64,000 nt of DNA from Acinetobacter guillouiae CIP 63.46 (GTDB taxonomy: Bacteria > Pseudomonadota > Gammaproteobacteria > Pseudomonadales > Moraxellaceae). Location of the stretch: NCBI RefSeq assembly GCF_000368145.1, contig NZ_KB849283.1, positions 770,324 to 834,323 on the forward strand, read 5' to 3'. Every line of letters starts with the position of its first letter. Position 1 is the first letter of the stretch. Positions 27,454 through 36,922 of the stretch are shown here, piece by piece. The position numbers and the translations under genes are program-made. Under the pieces are notes generated by a model. It did no database searches and was not told where the DNA came from. It saw only the letters and a program-made list of their open reading frames with translations.

Positions 27454-27488
27454 TTCTTTCATATTGTTATTATCAATAATTCAGAAAC

Positions 27489-27510
27489 ACCCCTCCTTAA
27501 AAGGAGGGTT
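27489..27510 (+). terminator. Probable ppk1 terminator
   Basis: CCCTCCTT and AAGGAGGG form an 8-bp stem. There is only a short T tract (GTTTGG), so the call is weak. Confidence 0.5.
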
Positions 27511-27602
27511 TGGATGATTAATGTGGCATTGAAACACCCCAATTAAGGCATAATTTTGGTTGATCCTATGCGTTGATTTCAATATTTTTTAAAATCAGCC
27601 AA

Positions 27603-28832
27603 CTATAAGCCAATACCCTCAATAACCCCTTGTTGTTTTAACTGTAACAATTCTTCATCTGAACAAAATTCTTCTAAAATCGCTTTGGTATGTTCTCCTA
27701 AGCGTGGTGGCGCATTACGATATTCAACAGGTGTTCCTGTCATTTTAATCGGTGAACCAATCACATTAAAATCAGGATTATCTGTATGCGGAATATTGAC
27801 CACCATTTTACGATATTGAATTTGGGGTTCATCTAAAGCATCTGCAACAGAATTAATCACGCCAACAGGTACTTTCACTGCATGAATTGCATCGACCCAA
27901 TGCTTCGCGGTATTTGATAAAAAATATTCAGACAACAAAGCAACCAATTCTTGACGATATTTCACCCGATCTTGATTACGGAGATAGTTTGATTGATCTA
28001 ACAATTCAGGTTTTCCAATCGCAATACATAAATCTTTAAATTGTTTATCATTGCCACAGGCCAGAATAAACTCCTTATCTTGCGCTTTAAAAGTCTGATA
28101 AGGCACAATATTGGGATGATGATTACCCATTCGTTGAGGTGCGATACCTGAACTTAAATAGTTCATACCTTGGTTGGCGAGTCCAGCAACCTGTACATCT
28201 AACAAAGACATATCAATATATTGTCCAACACCTGTTTGCTGACGAGAAATCAGTGCGGCCTGAATCGCAATTGTTGCATATAGCCCAGTCTGAATATCAA
28301 CCACTGCCACACCAACTTTTTGTGAACTTGCCCCTAACTCACCTTCTTTTTCACCAGTAATACTCATCAAGCCAGACATACCTTGAATAATAAAGTCATA
28401 ACCCGGTTCTTCTGCACGCGGCCCATCTTGACCAAAACCAGTGATAGAACAATAGATCAATTTTGGATTAATATGCTTGAGGGTTTCATAATCCAATCCA
28501 TATTTTTTCAATGAACCTGCTTTAAAGTTTTCAATCACAATATCTGCGGTTTTCACCATGTGATGTAATAATCGCTGCCCATCCTGCGTTGCCATATCAA
28601 TTGCCACTGAGGATTTATTGCGATTCGCAGATTGGTAATATCCAGATTCTCGCGTCGCTCTACCCTGTTGATCAAGCATCCACGGCGGGCCCCACATACG
28701 GGTATCATCACCAACTTTAGGGCGTTCAATCTTAATCACTTCGGCGCCTAGATCTGCAAGAACTTGTCCACACCACGGACCTGCCAGTACTCGACTCAGA
28801 TCTAAAACTCGAATTCCTTGTAATGCACCCAT
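27603..28832 (-). CDS. CaiB/BaiF family CoA-transferase, likely glutarate:succinyl-CoA type
   Basis: 409 residues. A family III CoA-transferase with the N-terminal GIRVLDLSRVLAGPWCGQVLADLGAEVIKIERP and the catalytic Asp, which I place at Asp179 in VGVAVVDIQTG. The family moves CoA between carboxylic acids. Placement downstream of an MFS carrier and gcdH, on the same strand, suggests it makes glutaryl-CoA from glutarate, the GcdG role known in Pseudomonas. Function of this copy is inference from context. Confidence 0.88.
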   Translation of the reverse strand: MGALQGIRVLDLSRVLAGPWCGQVLADLGAEVIKIERPKVGDDTRMWGPPWMLDQQGRATRESGYYQSANRNKSSVAIDMATQDGQRLLHHMVKTADIVIENFKAGSLKKYGLDYETLKHINPKLIYCSITGFGQDGPRAEEPGYDFIIQGMSGLMSITGEKEGELGASSQKVGVAVVDIQTGLYATIAIQAALISRQQTGVGQYIDMSLLDVQVAGLANQGMNYLSSGIAPQRMGNHHPNIVPYQTFKAQDKEFILACGNDKQFKDLCIAIGKPELLDQSNYLRNQDRVKYRQELVALLSEYFLSNTAKHWVDAIHAVKVPVGVINSVADALDEPQIQYRKMVVNIPHTDNPDFNVIGSPIKMTGTPVEYRNAPPRLGEHTKAILEEFCSDEELLQLKQQGVIEGIGL

Positions 28833-28909
28833 ATGTTTACCTCTATGTAAGGAGTAAGCGAATACTCCTCAATTTTACGATTTACTGAATCTGTCTAAAC
28901 AAGCGTTGA

Positions 28910-30226
28910 CTATTGTTGTTGGGGATCATATTGACGATCTTTGATAAATAAGCCAGGTAATACTCCTGCAACAAAATAAGCTGCGCCCATCACGATAAAT
29001 GCCGTCATAAATGTACCTCCCGAAGCAAGGAAACCAATGGTTGCTGGGGCAATTGCAGCGCCTACTCGCCCAATGTTATATGCACCACCAATTGCTGTAC
29101 CTCGGACATCGGTAGAAAATGATTCCGCCATATAGGTCGCATTTACACCATAAGGGATGCCATATAAGAAACCAAAAGTGATCAATAAGTACAAAATATT
29201 GTCTGGTGTATTGAAGATAATAATCACAGGTAAGAAGACAGCGCTGGCTATAGTACCGAACACAAATACCGCACGACGATTAAATTTATCTGCCAAATAT
29301 CCCGCTAAGATCTTGCCTAGAATCATTGCTGTATATGAACCCACCATATAGCTGGTCATGTTTTTAAAGTTCATATGCACTTCTGTTTCTAGATAACTTG
29401 GCATCCAATTGTTGATTCCGTAGTAACCAAATTGTAAGAAGAAGGCCGTAGTCATCCACAATAAAAACATTTTACGGTGCTTAAAGTTGGCAAAAATTTG
29501 TTTATAAATACTGCCACTTTTCGCTTTCTCGGGAACTGTGGCTTCAACTGGTTTCTTGCCTTGAAGCTGATTGATTTTGTTGAGCTGCCAAGACTTTGGT
29601 TCAGGTACAAAACGTTGCAAGAAAATATTGATAAATGCTGGAATAACCGTGATAAAAAACAAGACTCTCCAACCATGATCAGGAATAATCGCACCAGCTA
29701 ATAATGTAGCAACAATATATCCAACGGTTTGCCCTGTTTGTAATGTACCCAATACCGTAGTTCTATACGTTGTAGGAACATATTCAGCCATAAGGGTATT
29801 GCATGCCATATAAAGCGCCCCAATCCCTAGTGCACCAATAAATCGTAATGCCATAAATTGTTCAAAACTTTGGGTAAAGCCTAACAAACATGTTGCAACT
29901 GAGAAAAACGATACCGAATTGGCAATGGTACGTACGCGGCCAAACTTATCACATGCCCATCCACCTAAAATCCCACCAATCCCCATACCTGCCAGAGAGG
30001 CACTGCCTAAGGCGCCAGCCTGAAAAGTAGATAATGTAAACTCACCTTTTAAACTGGTTAAGCTATAGGACAACAACATGATATCTACACCATCGACGAC
30101 CATAGCGAAATAGGCAAATAAAAGTGCCCATTTCCAAGTATTTGGGCCTATTTTTTCAAAGGTTCCAATATTGGATGGCATGGATAATTTTGTTGAAGTT
30201 GTAACTGATCGAACATCATTGTTCAT
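28910..30226 (-). CDS. MFS transporter (AAHS-type, aromatic or dicarboxylic acid)
   Basis: 438 residues with twelve hydrophobic segments. The loop motif GGWACDKFGRV after TM2 and the second-half AGYLADKFNRRAVF are the paired MFS signatures. The N-terminal DGVDIMLLSYSL with the Asp in TM1 matches aromatic acid:H+ symporters (PcaK group). In this cluster it probably imports glutarate or a related dicarboxylate. It lies 77 bp before the CoA-transferase and 247 bp after gcdH. Confidence 0.88.
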   Translation of the reverse strand: MNNDVRSVTTSTKLSMPSNIGTFEKIGPNTWKWALLFAYFAMVVDGVDIMLLSYSLTSLKGEFTLSTFQAGALGSASLAGMGIGGILGGWACDKFGRVRTIANSVSFFSVATCLLGFTQSFEQFMALRFIGALGIGALYMACNTLMAEYVPTTYRTTVLGTLQTGQTVGYIVATLLAGAIIPDHGWRVLFFITVIPAFINIFLQRFVPEPKSWQLNKINQLQGKKPVEATVPEKAKSGSIYKQIFANFKHRKMFLLWMTTAFFLQFGYYGINNWMPSYLETEVHMNFKNMTSYMVGSYTAMILGKILAGYLADKFNRRAVFVFGTIASAVFLPVIIIFNTPDNILYLLITFGFLYGIPYGVNATYMAESFSTDVRGTAIGGAYNIGRVGAAIAPATIGFLASGGTFMTAFIVMGAAYFVAGVLPGLFIKDRQYDPQQQ

Positions 30227-30430
30227 TTTTCCTCTACCTCATTTTCCCAAATGAGTCATCGGTCACTTTTTATCTTTCTCTCTACTTATTTCTTTGTTAT
30301 TTTTATTGCATCAATCTAGAGTTAAGTATGAGAGTTAAAAGAATAATCAGATATTTTTCACGATGAATCCTTTTATCATTGATTTATTTTTACCTTAGTT
30401 TTTATAAAATTTAAGGCAAAAAATCCTACA

Positions 30431-30455
30431 AGGGATGCTAGATTTAAGCATCCCT
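30431..30455 (-). terminator. Hairpin after gcdH
   Basis: AGGGATGCT and AGCATCCCT are 9-bp arms, 18 bp past the gcdH stop. The T-run is offset by several bases, so it may be a partial terminator allowing some read-through to the MFS gene. Confidence 0.6.
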
Positions 30456-30473
30456 GTTTTAAAACAGTTGATT

Positions 30474-31697
30474 TTAGTTACTAAAGGCAGCAATACCAGT
30501 TTGTGCACGCCCGAGAATTAAGGCATGTACATCATGGGTACCTTCATAGGTGTTGACCACTTCCAGATTGACCAAATGACGAGCGACACCGAATTCATCA
30601 CTGATGCCATTACCCCCCATCATGTCTCGAGCAACACGCGCAATATCTAAAGCTTTACCACAATTGTTGCGTTTAATCAGTGAAGTGCCTTCAACAGAAG
30701 CAATGCCTTCATCTTTCATACGACCAAAACGTAATGCGATCTGCAGCCCTAAAGCAATTTCAGTTTGCATATCTGCAAGTTTCTTTTGCACCAATTGATT
30801 CGCAGCCAATGGGCGTCCAAATTGTTTACGATCCATCGTATATTGGTGTGCAGTGTGCCAGCAAAACTCTGCCGCCCCCATCGCGCCCCATGCAATACCG
30901 TAACGTGCACTATTTAAACAAGTAAATGGTCCACGCAAACCACGAATTTCAGGAAATGCATTTTCTTCAGGAACAAAAACATTGTCCATCACAATTTCAC
31001 CGGTAATCGATGCACGCAAACCGACTTTGCCATGAATCGCAGGCGCAGAAAGTCCTTCCCAACCTTTTTCTAGGATAAAGCCACGAATTTCACCGATATT
31101 GCCTTCAGCAGAAACTTCTTTGGCCCAGACCACAAATACATCAGCGATTGGACTATTGGTAATCCACATTTTTGCACCAGTCAAACGATAACCACCTTCG
31201 ACCTTTTTAGCACGGGTGATCATACTGCCTGGATCTGAACCATGATCAGGTTCTGTTAAACCGAAACATCCAATAAACTCGCCAGTAGCTAATTTAGGTA
31301 AGTACTTTTGTTTTTGCTCTTCAGAACCAAATTCATTGATAGGCACCATCACCAATGAGCTTTGTACACTTGCCATTGAACGATAACCCGAATCTACGCG
31401 TTCAATTTCACGGGCAATAAGACCGTAACTGACATAGTTTAGACCTGCACCACCGTATTCTTCAGGGATTGTCGGTCCCAGCAAACCTAACTCACCCATT
31501 TCACGAAAAATAGAAGCATCTGTTTTTTCATGGCGGAATTGTTCCAAAACTCTTGGCATCAGTTTGTCTTGTGAATAGGCATAAGCAGCATCACGAATCA
31601 TGCGTTCTTCAGAAGTAAGTTGCTGTTCCAATAAAAATGGATCTTGCCAATTAAATTGAACACGTGCCGTTTTTGTAGAATTAACCATTTGATTCAT
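30474..31697 (-). CDS. gcdH: Glutaryl-CoA dehydrogenase
   Basis: 407 residues. Oxidises and decarboxylates glutaryl-CoA to crotonyl-CoA, the last specific step of lysine/glutarate breakdown. It follows human and bacterial GCDH closely: [14 protein letters not shown]-type start (here [14 protein letters not shown]), [44 protein letters not shown] and the catalytic Glu in [18 protein letters not shown] second Met at codon 4 could also serve as start. The LysR gene 32043 is divergent. Confidence 0.95.
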   Translation of the reverse strand: MNQMVNSTKTARVQFNWQDPFLLEQQLTSEERMIRDAAYAYSQDKLMPRVLEQFRHEKTDASIFREMGELGLLGPTIPEEYGGAGLNYVSYGLIAREIERVDSGYRSMASVQSSLVMVPINEFGSEEQKQKYLPKLATGEFIGCFGLTEPDHGSDPGSMITRAKKVEGGYRLTGAKMWITNSPIADVFVVWAKEVSAEGNIGEIRGFILEKGWEGLSAPAIHGKVGLRASITGEIVMDNVFVPEENAFPEIRGLRGPFTCLNSARYGIAWGAMGAAEFCWHTAHQYTMDRKQFGRPLAANQLVQKKLADMQTEIALGLQIALRFGRMKDEGIASVEGTSLIKRNNCGKALDIARVARDMMGGNGISDEFGVARHLVNLEVVNTYEGTHDVHALILGRAQTGIAAFSN

Positions 31698-32042
31698 AGC
31701 ATCCTTTGCTGAACATATCTTGTTGTCTTAGTAGTGATGTTAGGTGTGAAAATTCATACTTTCAAACGATTAATTCTCACTCAGATATTCCATTTACGCA
31801 TATCTTATGTTTTTATAACATGGCTCGCTCAATGACTACTGTTCAATTATGTTGGTGTTAAACGAGGCTTTTTAACAAATTTTTATCATCTTTACGTCCT
31901 CTTATAAATTTTTATTTGAGGTAAAACCAAGTAACTTGATGAAAGATTCATTGCAAACATCTGCTTTGCTTTAAGTTCTTTTTGCTAGATATGAATAGAT
32001 TAAATTTAGTCTTAACTAAACTTTGATATTCAAGGAATGAAT
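31698..32042. other. Divergent control region gcdH-LysR
   Basis: A 345-bp AT-rich gap with no reading frame of note. It must hold both promoters. The only clear symmetry is TTTAGT CTTA ACTAAA at 32005-32020, 22 bp before the LysR start. Confidence 0.6.
32005..32020. promoter_or_regulatory. Possible LysR operator
   Basis: TTTAGT and ACTAAA arms around CTTA form a 16-bp dyad containing a T-N11-A core. It is close to the regulator's own start, as expected for autoregulation. Confidence 0.4.
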
Positions 32043-32996
32043 ATGCGTAGAATGATTCCCTCATTACAATCACTAATATGTTTTGAAGCGGCTGCCAAGC
32101 ATCTAAGCTATACCTTTGCTGCTCAAGAGCTGCATCTTACTCAAAGTGCTATATCTCGCCAAGTACAACAACTCGAAGATTTTTTAGGACTCAATCTATT
32201 TAACAGAACACGGCATGGCGTTGAATTAACACAAGCTGGTGAACATTATTATAAAAACATCAAAGCTCATTTATTGGGTATTGAACAAAGCACACTCGAT
32301 TTAATGAGCCATAAAGGTTTAGGCGGTACTCTAAAATTAGGGGTTGTACCGACATTTGCAACACGTTGGCTCTTACCCCGACTGTATAAGTTCAACGAAA
32401 TATATCCTGAAATTACCATTCATTTAGAGACCAGTACCAAACCCTTTTTATTCAGTGAGCATATTTTCGATGCTGCAATATATACAGGTACACCTGCACA
32501 AATTGAAAATTGGCCGGGTGCAAAAGTCCACTATTTAATGAATGAAGATGTTGTTCCTGTGTGTTCTGCTGAGTTAATTTTTAAGCATTTTCCAGAGCTA
32601 AGAGGGCCTTCCGGAGATTTACGTCGAAGCTTAACGGCGGAAGAAATTGCCACGCTGCCCTTGCTCCAACAAACCACACGCCCCTATATTTGGAAAGAGT
32701 GGTTTGAAGTTTCTGGTTATGAGCATCCTTTTGCATTAGAAGGACAACGGCATGAGTTATTTTCGATGCTTGCGGTGGCAGCCATACATCATATGGGGGT
32801 TGCGCTTATTCCACAAAAACTACTTGAAAAAGAACTGCGCTCAGGTGATTTAATTATTGCCTCAGAAATTAAGCTAAAAGGTTCACGTGCCTATTATTTT
32901 GTCTATGCAGAACAACAGCAAACACCCCTCATTGCTAAATTCATTGAATGGTTATTGGCAGAAGTTGAACGATCACAAAGTACTTTTTTAAAATAA
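32043..32996 (+). CDS. LysR family regulator (GcdR-like)
   Basis: 317 residues from ATG at 32043; the ATG at 32037 is too close to the AAGGA at 32032-32036, while this one is six bases after it. The N-terminal HTH (LSYTFAAQELHLTQSAISRQVQQLEDFLG) and the substrate-binding domain opening LGVVPTFATRWLLPRL are clear. The latter GcvA-like motif matches regulators of glutarate or glycine genes. It is divergent from gcdH and probably activates that cluster. Confidence 0.9.
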   Translation: MRRMIPSLQSLICFEAAAKHLSYTFAAQELHLTQSAISRQVQQLEDFLGLNLFNRTRHGVELTQAGEHYYKNIKAHLLGIEQSTLDLMSHKGLGGTLKLGVVPTFATRWLLPRLYKFNEIYPEITIHLETSTKPFLFSEHIFDAAIYTGTPAQIENWPGAKVHYLMNEDVVPVCSAELIFKHFPELRGPSGDLRRSLTAEEIATLPLLQQTTRPYIWKEWFEVSGYEHPFALEGQRHELFSMLAVAAIHHMGVALIPQKLLEKELRSGDLIIASEIKLKGSRAYYFVYAEQQQTPLIAKFIEWLLAEVERSQSTFLK

Positions 32997-33059
32997 CGCG
33001 ATTTCGAGTTAAACAATAGCTTATACAAGATTTTTAGAATGCAGTTTAGCTTCTATATT

Positions 33060-33178
33060 GTGATGAAAAAACTTAGCTTGTAGGAGATGAAAAGAACAGC
33101 GCCTACAACTGAAAATACAAGCCTACTCCGCTATTTTTTAATATCTATACAGTATCTTTAATAAGAGTAGGCTAAAAA
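33060..33178 (+). ncRNA. Possible structured small RNA
   Basis: Between two genes lie two nested-free hairpins: TTGTAGG and CCTACAA around a 17-base loop, then AGCCTACTC (33120-33128) and GAGTAGGCT (33165-33173) followed by six A's. No reading frame is present. No promoter is proven, so this is a weak candidate. Confidence 0.25.
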
Positions 33179-33206
33179 ACAAATGAATGACTACAGATCT
33201 TAAAAT

Positions 33207-33596
33207 TTAAGCGCTAAACCCAATATAACGATAAAAATCTTGATCCCCTACAACACCTAAGCTTGTTTTATAAATCAGGTAATCAGGATAATTACTCTCA
33301 GATAATTCATTGAAAATATTCAATCCCTGATCATCATGAGCATGGATTTCATCGACGCTACGGGGCATGGTGGCTTCAAATTCATCTGAAATATATTCAA
33401 AGCCTAAATCCATCGCAATAAACAAGGTATGTATACACGGTTGTAGATATTGTTCTTCATTCCAATCAATGACCGCATGTTGGCAATGTGGGCATGTAAC
33501 ATTTTCTTGAGAATTTTCTAAAGTGATCAGTTGAAATGGCATACGCTTTGGAACAGAATAAAATTGTATTTTAAACGAGTTAGGGAAATTAAACAC
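33207..33596 (-). CDS. Hypothetical protein with a CPHC zinc-knuckle motif
   Basis: 129 residues by the longest reading (GTG at 33596); ATG at 33542 would drop 18 residues, and neither has a clear ribosome site. A CPHC pair and PCIHT are spaced like part of a zinc knuckle. The remainder is acidic, with several aromatic residues. The orphan setting and size suggest an accessory gene; no family is recognised. Confidence 0.6.
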   Translation of the reverse strand: MFNFPNSFKIQFYSVPKRMPFQLITLENSQENVTCPHCQHAVIDWNEEQYLQPCIHTLFIAMDLGFEYISDEFEATMPRSVDEIHAHDDQGLNIFNELSESNYPDYLIYKTSLGVVGDQDFYRYIGFSA

Positions 33597-33663
33597 TCGT
33601 TTTAGATAAATCTAAAATTGCTTTTCATATTTTATAAATACACGAAACAAAGCTAAGGATATT

Positions 33664-34092
33664 ATGTCAACGATTGAAAAAGCGATTGCTTTAGCAGCTC
33701 GTAAACACGCAGGCCAAAAAGATAAAGCGCAACAGCCTTATATTTTTCACCCTCTGAGGTTGATGTTCAAAGTTAAAACACCCAATCAACAGATTGTTGC
33801 TGTATTACACGACATCTTAGAAGATACCGACACCACTGTGGTCGATTTAATCTCACTTGGCTTTAGTCAAGAAATTGTCGATGCCGTTGTTGCCTTGACC
33901 AAAAAAGAAGGTGAATCTAGAATCGAAGCCGCCTACCGTGCAGTAAAAAATCCAATTGCACGTGTGGTAAAACTGGCAGATGTTGCTGATAACATGGATA
34001 TCACCCGTATTCCACATCCGACCACTAAAGACCTTTTAAGATTAGAAGAATATAAGCAAGTTCAAAATATTCTCATGACAGGCAATGCCTAA
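33664..34092 (+). CDS. Stand-alone HD-domain hydrolase (RelA/SpoT or Mesh1 type)
   Basis: 142 residues, a single HD domain. Conserved metal and substrate residues of (p)ppGpp hydrolases are visible: His15 in KHAGQKD, HPLRL (29-33), HD 49-50 in AVLHDILEDTD, and KLADVADNMD (103-112). There is no synthetase, TGS or ACT domain. Mesh1/SAH enzymes hydrolyse ppGpp or NADPH; a role in nucleotide turnover is inferred. AAGGAT precedes the ATG. Confidence 0.8.
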   Translation: MSTIEKAIALAARKHAGQKDKAQQPYIFHPLRLMFKVKTPNQQIVAVLHDILEDTDTTVVDLISLGFSQEIVDAVVALTKKEGESRIEAAYRAVKNPIARVVKLADVADNMDITRIPHPTTKDLLRLEEYKQVQNILMTGNA

Positions 34093-34128
34093 TCTTAGAA
34101 AATTTTCACAATTAATAAGTTGACTTGA

Positions 34129-34164
34129 TGCAACAATTAAGTTTAATAGTGCGTCATTGTTGCA
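34129..34164. promoter_or_regulatory. Inverted repeat overlapping the LysR promoter
   Basis: TGCAACAAT (34129-34137) and ATTGTTGCA (34156-34164) are perfect 9-bp arms. Between and before them lie TTGACT (34120-34125) and a TTAATA -10 (34143-34148, 17 bases apart). A binder here would block transcription of the LysR gene at 34181. Confidence 0.5.
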
Positions 34165-34180
34165 ATTATGGAATGTATTT

Positions 34181-35080
34181 ATGCTCACTGATTTGGATGA
34201 CTTTTACTGCTTTGGTTTGGTTGTAGAGCATGGGGGATTTAGTGCGGCTGAACGTGCAACGGATATTCCTAAATCCAAGCTCAGTCGCCGTGTATATAAT
34301 TTAGAAGAAAAATTAGGAGTTCGTTTAATTCAACGAAGTTCACGTCATTTCGCAGTTACAGACATTGGTATGAATATTTACCGCCATGCCCAAGTGATGA
34401 TGAATGCAGCACAATCAGCACATGATTTGGTCGATCATCTCAGTGAACAACCACGTGGTGTGATTAAAGTCAGTGTACCTGTGACCGTTGCGCAAAGTGA
34501 ATTGTCAAAAATCCTTCCTGACTTTTTAAAAACTTATCCTGAAATCAGAGTACAACTTTTAGTCAGTAATCGTCGAGTAGATATCATCAATGAAGGTTTT
34601 GATGTTGCCTTGCGTGTGCGCGCAAATCTGGATGATGACCCAAGCCTAGTACTGAGAAAGTTTGGACATATTGAACAGCATCTTCTTGCAAGCCAAGCCT
34701 ATTTAAATGAATTTGGTATGCTAAAAAAACCAGAAGATTTATCTGAACACCGAATTTTAAGTATGGTTGATGAGCACTTAGATCAACAAATGGTGTTACA
34801 TGATAGTGAAAACCAGCAGAAAAAAATTAAAGTTAACCCGATAGTTATGGGTTCAGATTTAATGATGCTGGCAAAATTAGCCAGTCAAAATTGCGGTATT
34901 GCCTTATTGCCAGACACCATTGCCAATGATTTTGTCGCAACAGGTGAATTGGTTCGTGTCTTACCCGAATGGAAAGCACCGCACGGGATCTTTCATGCTG
35001 TTTATCCTTCTCGCCGAGGCTTACTCCCTGCGGTAAGAGTCTTTATTGACTATTTGGTTAAGCACTTAAGTAAGTGTTGA
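34181..35080 (+). CDS. LysR family regulator (DNA-binding repressor/activator)
   Basis: 299 residues from ATG at 34181 (an upstream TTG would add eight unlikely residues). HTH segment FGLVVEHGGFSAAERATDIPKSKLSRRVYNLEEKLGVRLIQR matches LysR proteins of the CrgA/AaeR type, with the typical second-half PVTVAQSELSKILPDFLKTYPEI. Target genes are not evident because the neighbours (HD gene and trmA) lie on the same strand. Confidence 0.9.
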   Translation: MLTDLDDFYCFGLVVEHGGFSAAERATDIPKSKLSRRVYNLEEKLGVRLIQRSSRHFAVTDIGMNIYRHAQVMMNAAQSAHDLVDHLSEQPRGVIKVSVPVTVAQSELSKILPDFLKTYPEIRVQLLVSNRRVDIINEGFDVALRVRANLDDDPSLVLRKFGHIEQHLLASQAYLNEFGMLKKPEDLSEHRILSMVDEHLDQQMVLHDSENQQKKIKVNPIVMGSDLMMLAKLASQNCGIALLPDTIANDFVATGELVRVLPEWKAPHGIFHAVYPSRRGLLPAVRVFIDYLVKHLSKC

Positions 35081-35232
35081 GCAACTTATCTTCATCATCA
35101 CTAATCCTAGGATTATTTCAATAGACAAGCCGATCTAAATAAATTGACAAAGATGGACTGCAATCTGGTGTCCATCTGGTGCTATTTTTGATACCATCGC
35201 TACTGCTTAATTCCAATGTTTTTCTGATTTAT

Positions 35233-36315
35233 ATGACTTCATCTTATCAACAACAGCTTGATGCCAAAATTGAACGAATCCAAACTCAATTCGCAGAATT
35301 TAATCCACCTTCGTTAGAAGTATTTGCTTCACCTGAACAAAACTTCCGTATGCGTGCAGAATTCCGAATTTGGCATACTGACGATGATATGTTCTATGCC
35401 ATGTTTGAACGAGATGAAAATCAACAGAAAACCGTTGCCCGTATCGATGAATTTCTGATTGCAGATCAAAGTATAAATCAGCTCATGCCAGTTTTATTGG
35501 CTGAGCTAAAAGCCAATTTAGTCTTATCAAAACGGCTTTTTGAAGTGCATTTTCTAGCAACGCTCAACGGCGAAATGCTGGTTTCATTGATTTACCGTGC
35601 GCCACTGAGTGAAGAGTGGAAAGTTTTAGCAAAACAATTGGCTGCTAAGCTGAATGTTAAAATCATTGGTCGCAGTCGCGGACAAAAAGTTGTCTTAACC
35701 GATGAATTTGTTGTTGAAGAATTACAAGTCTTTGAGCGTAAATTTCAATATAAGCAAATTGAAAGTAGCTTTACTCAACCCAATGCACAAGTTTGCCAAA
35801 AAATGTTGCAATGGGCTTGTCAGTCAGTAGAGGGCGAAAATAAAGACCTACTCGAATTGTACTGTGGTAATGGTAACTTTACCCTTCCCTTATCCTTGAG
35901 TTTTAACCGTGTTTTGGCAACTGAATTAGCGAAATCTTCGGTCTATGCGGCACAGTGGAATATTCAACAGAATCAGATCGACAATATTCAAGTTGCACGC
36001 CTGTCAGCAGAAGAGTTTACTCAGGCCTATAACGGCGAACGTGAATTCCGTCGTTTACAAGAAGCAGAAATAGACATTCAGGGCTATGAGTTTGATACAG
36101 TTTTTGTTGATCCACCACGTGCAGGGATTGATGACGATACGTTAATGCTATTGCAAGGTTTTCAACGTATTCTTTATATTTCATGCAATCCAGATACATT
36201 ACACGACAATTTAAAAACCTTGCTTAAAACTCATAAAATTGTGAAATTTGCGATGTTTGATCAATTCCCCTACACCCATCATGTAGAATCTGGGGTTCTT
36301 CTCGAAAAAATTTAA
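35233..36315 (+). CDS. trmA: tRNA (uracil(54)-C5)-methyltransferase
   Basis: 360 residues from ATG at 35233, consistent with E. coli TrmA (366). It makes the ribothymidine of the tRNA T-loop using S-adenosylmethionine. The start region [14 protein letters not shown] motif [24 protein letters not shown], catalytic Cys318 in YISCNPDTL and Glu352 in HHVESGVLL are present. It appears to be monocistronic. Confidence 0.96.
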   Translation: MTSSYQQQLDAKIERIQTQFAEFNPPSLEVFASPEQNFRMRAEFRIWHTDDDMFYAMFERDENQQKTVARIDEFLIADQSINQLMPVLLAELKANLVLSKRLFEVHFLATLNGEMLVSLIYRAPLSEEWKVLAKQLAAKLNVKIIGRSRGQKVVLTDEFVVEELQVFERKFQYKQIESSFTQPNAQVCQKMLQWACQSVEGENKDLLELYCGNGNFTLPLSLSFNRVLATELAKSSVYAAQWNIQQNQIDNIQVARLSAEEFTQAYNGEREFRRLQEAEIDIQGYEFDTVFVDPPRAGIDDDTLMLLQGFQRILYISCNPDTLHDNLKTLLKTHKIVKFAMFDQFPYTHHVESGVLLEKI

Positions 36316-36336
36316 ACAATTTATTACAAGATTAGA

Positions 36337-36360
36337 CTGCTATGTAAATTAGCATGGCAG
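36337..36360 (+). terminator. Weak hairpin after trmA
   Basis: CTGCTATG pairs with CATGGCAG (one G-U) around an eight-base loop; a T-rich tract follows. Confidence 0.4.
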
Positions 36361-36557
36361 CTATTTATTTAAATTATTTATTGATATATCATTAAGTTAT
36401 AAATCATTTAAAACATGGCCCTTTAACAAACCGTTTAAAACATATCAAATCATCGAAAAAATCAGCCTATAACTCGACCATCTATTTCGCTCAGATCTTG
36501 TATTTTATTAAAAAACGGCTATATTTCGAACTATGTTAGGTTGTGTATGAAGGCTCT

Positions 36558-36788
36558 ATGAGTTTTTGGCAAAAGCTGTTTACGGCTGAAGATACATTGC
36601 AAAATGAACATAAAAATCAAATTGCATGTGTTGAAAATGATTGCTCTTGTAAATCCAATGATCAACTTTTATCAGCATTGATGAAAGCGACAGATCAGGA
36701 TGTGATTACTGGGATTAAAAAGGTACTTATCTCTAGAGGTTTCAGTAAAAAAGAGTTAAACCAATTACAGCATCCACCTATTCAATAG
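36558..36788 (+). CDS. Small hypothetical protein with a cysteine cluster
   Basis: 76 residues from ATG at 36558, with GAAGG at 36549-36553. It has an N-terminal FWQKLF segment, a CVENDCSCK cluster (three cysteines in seven residues) and a helical C-terminus. It may bind a metal. No family recognised; a good terminator follows. Confidence 0.6.
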   Translation: MSFWQKLFTAEDTLQNEHKNQIACVENDCSCKSNDQLLSALMKATDQDVITGIKKVLISRGFSKKELNQLQHPPIQ

Positions 36789-36810
36789 TCATGGATGACC
36801 GCTAAGAAAG

Positions 36811-36840
36811 AAAAAGCATTCAGTTTACTGGATGCTTTTT
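36811..36840 (+). terminator. Terminator of the small Cys protein gene
   Basis: AAAAAGCATTCAG and CTGGATGCTTTTT form a 13-bp stem with one G-U pair and a four-base loop. Confidence 0.85.
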
Positions 36841-36922
36841 TAATTCCAATAGAACAACTTTTGATGTTTCTCCTTGCCTTGTATACAATTATTTCAAAGA
36901 ATAGATAAACGCAGAATCAACA

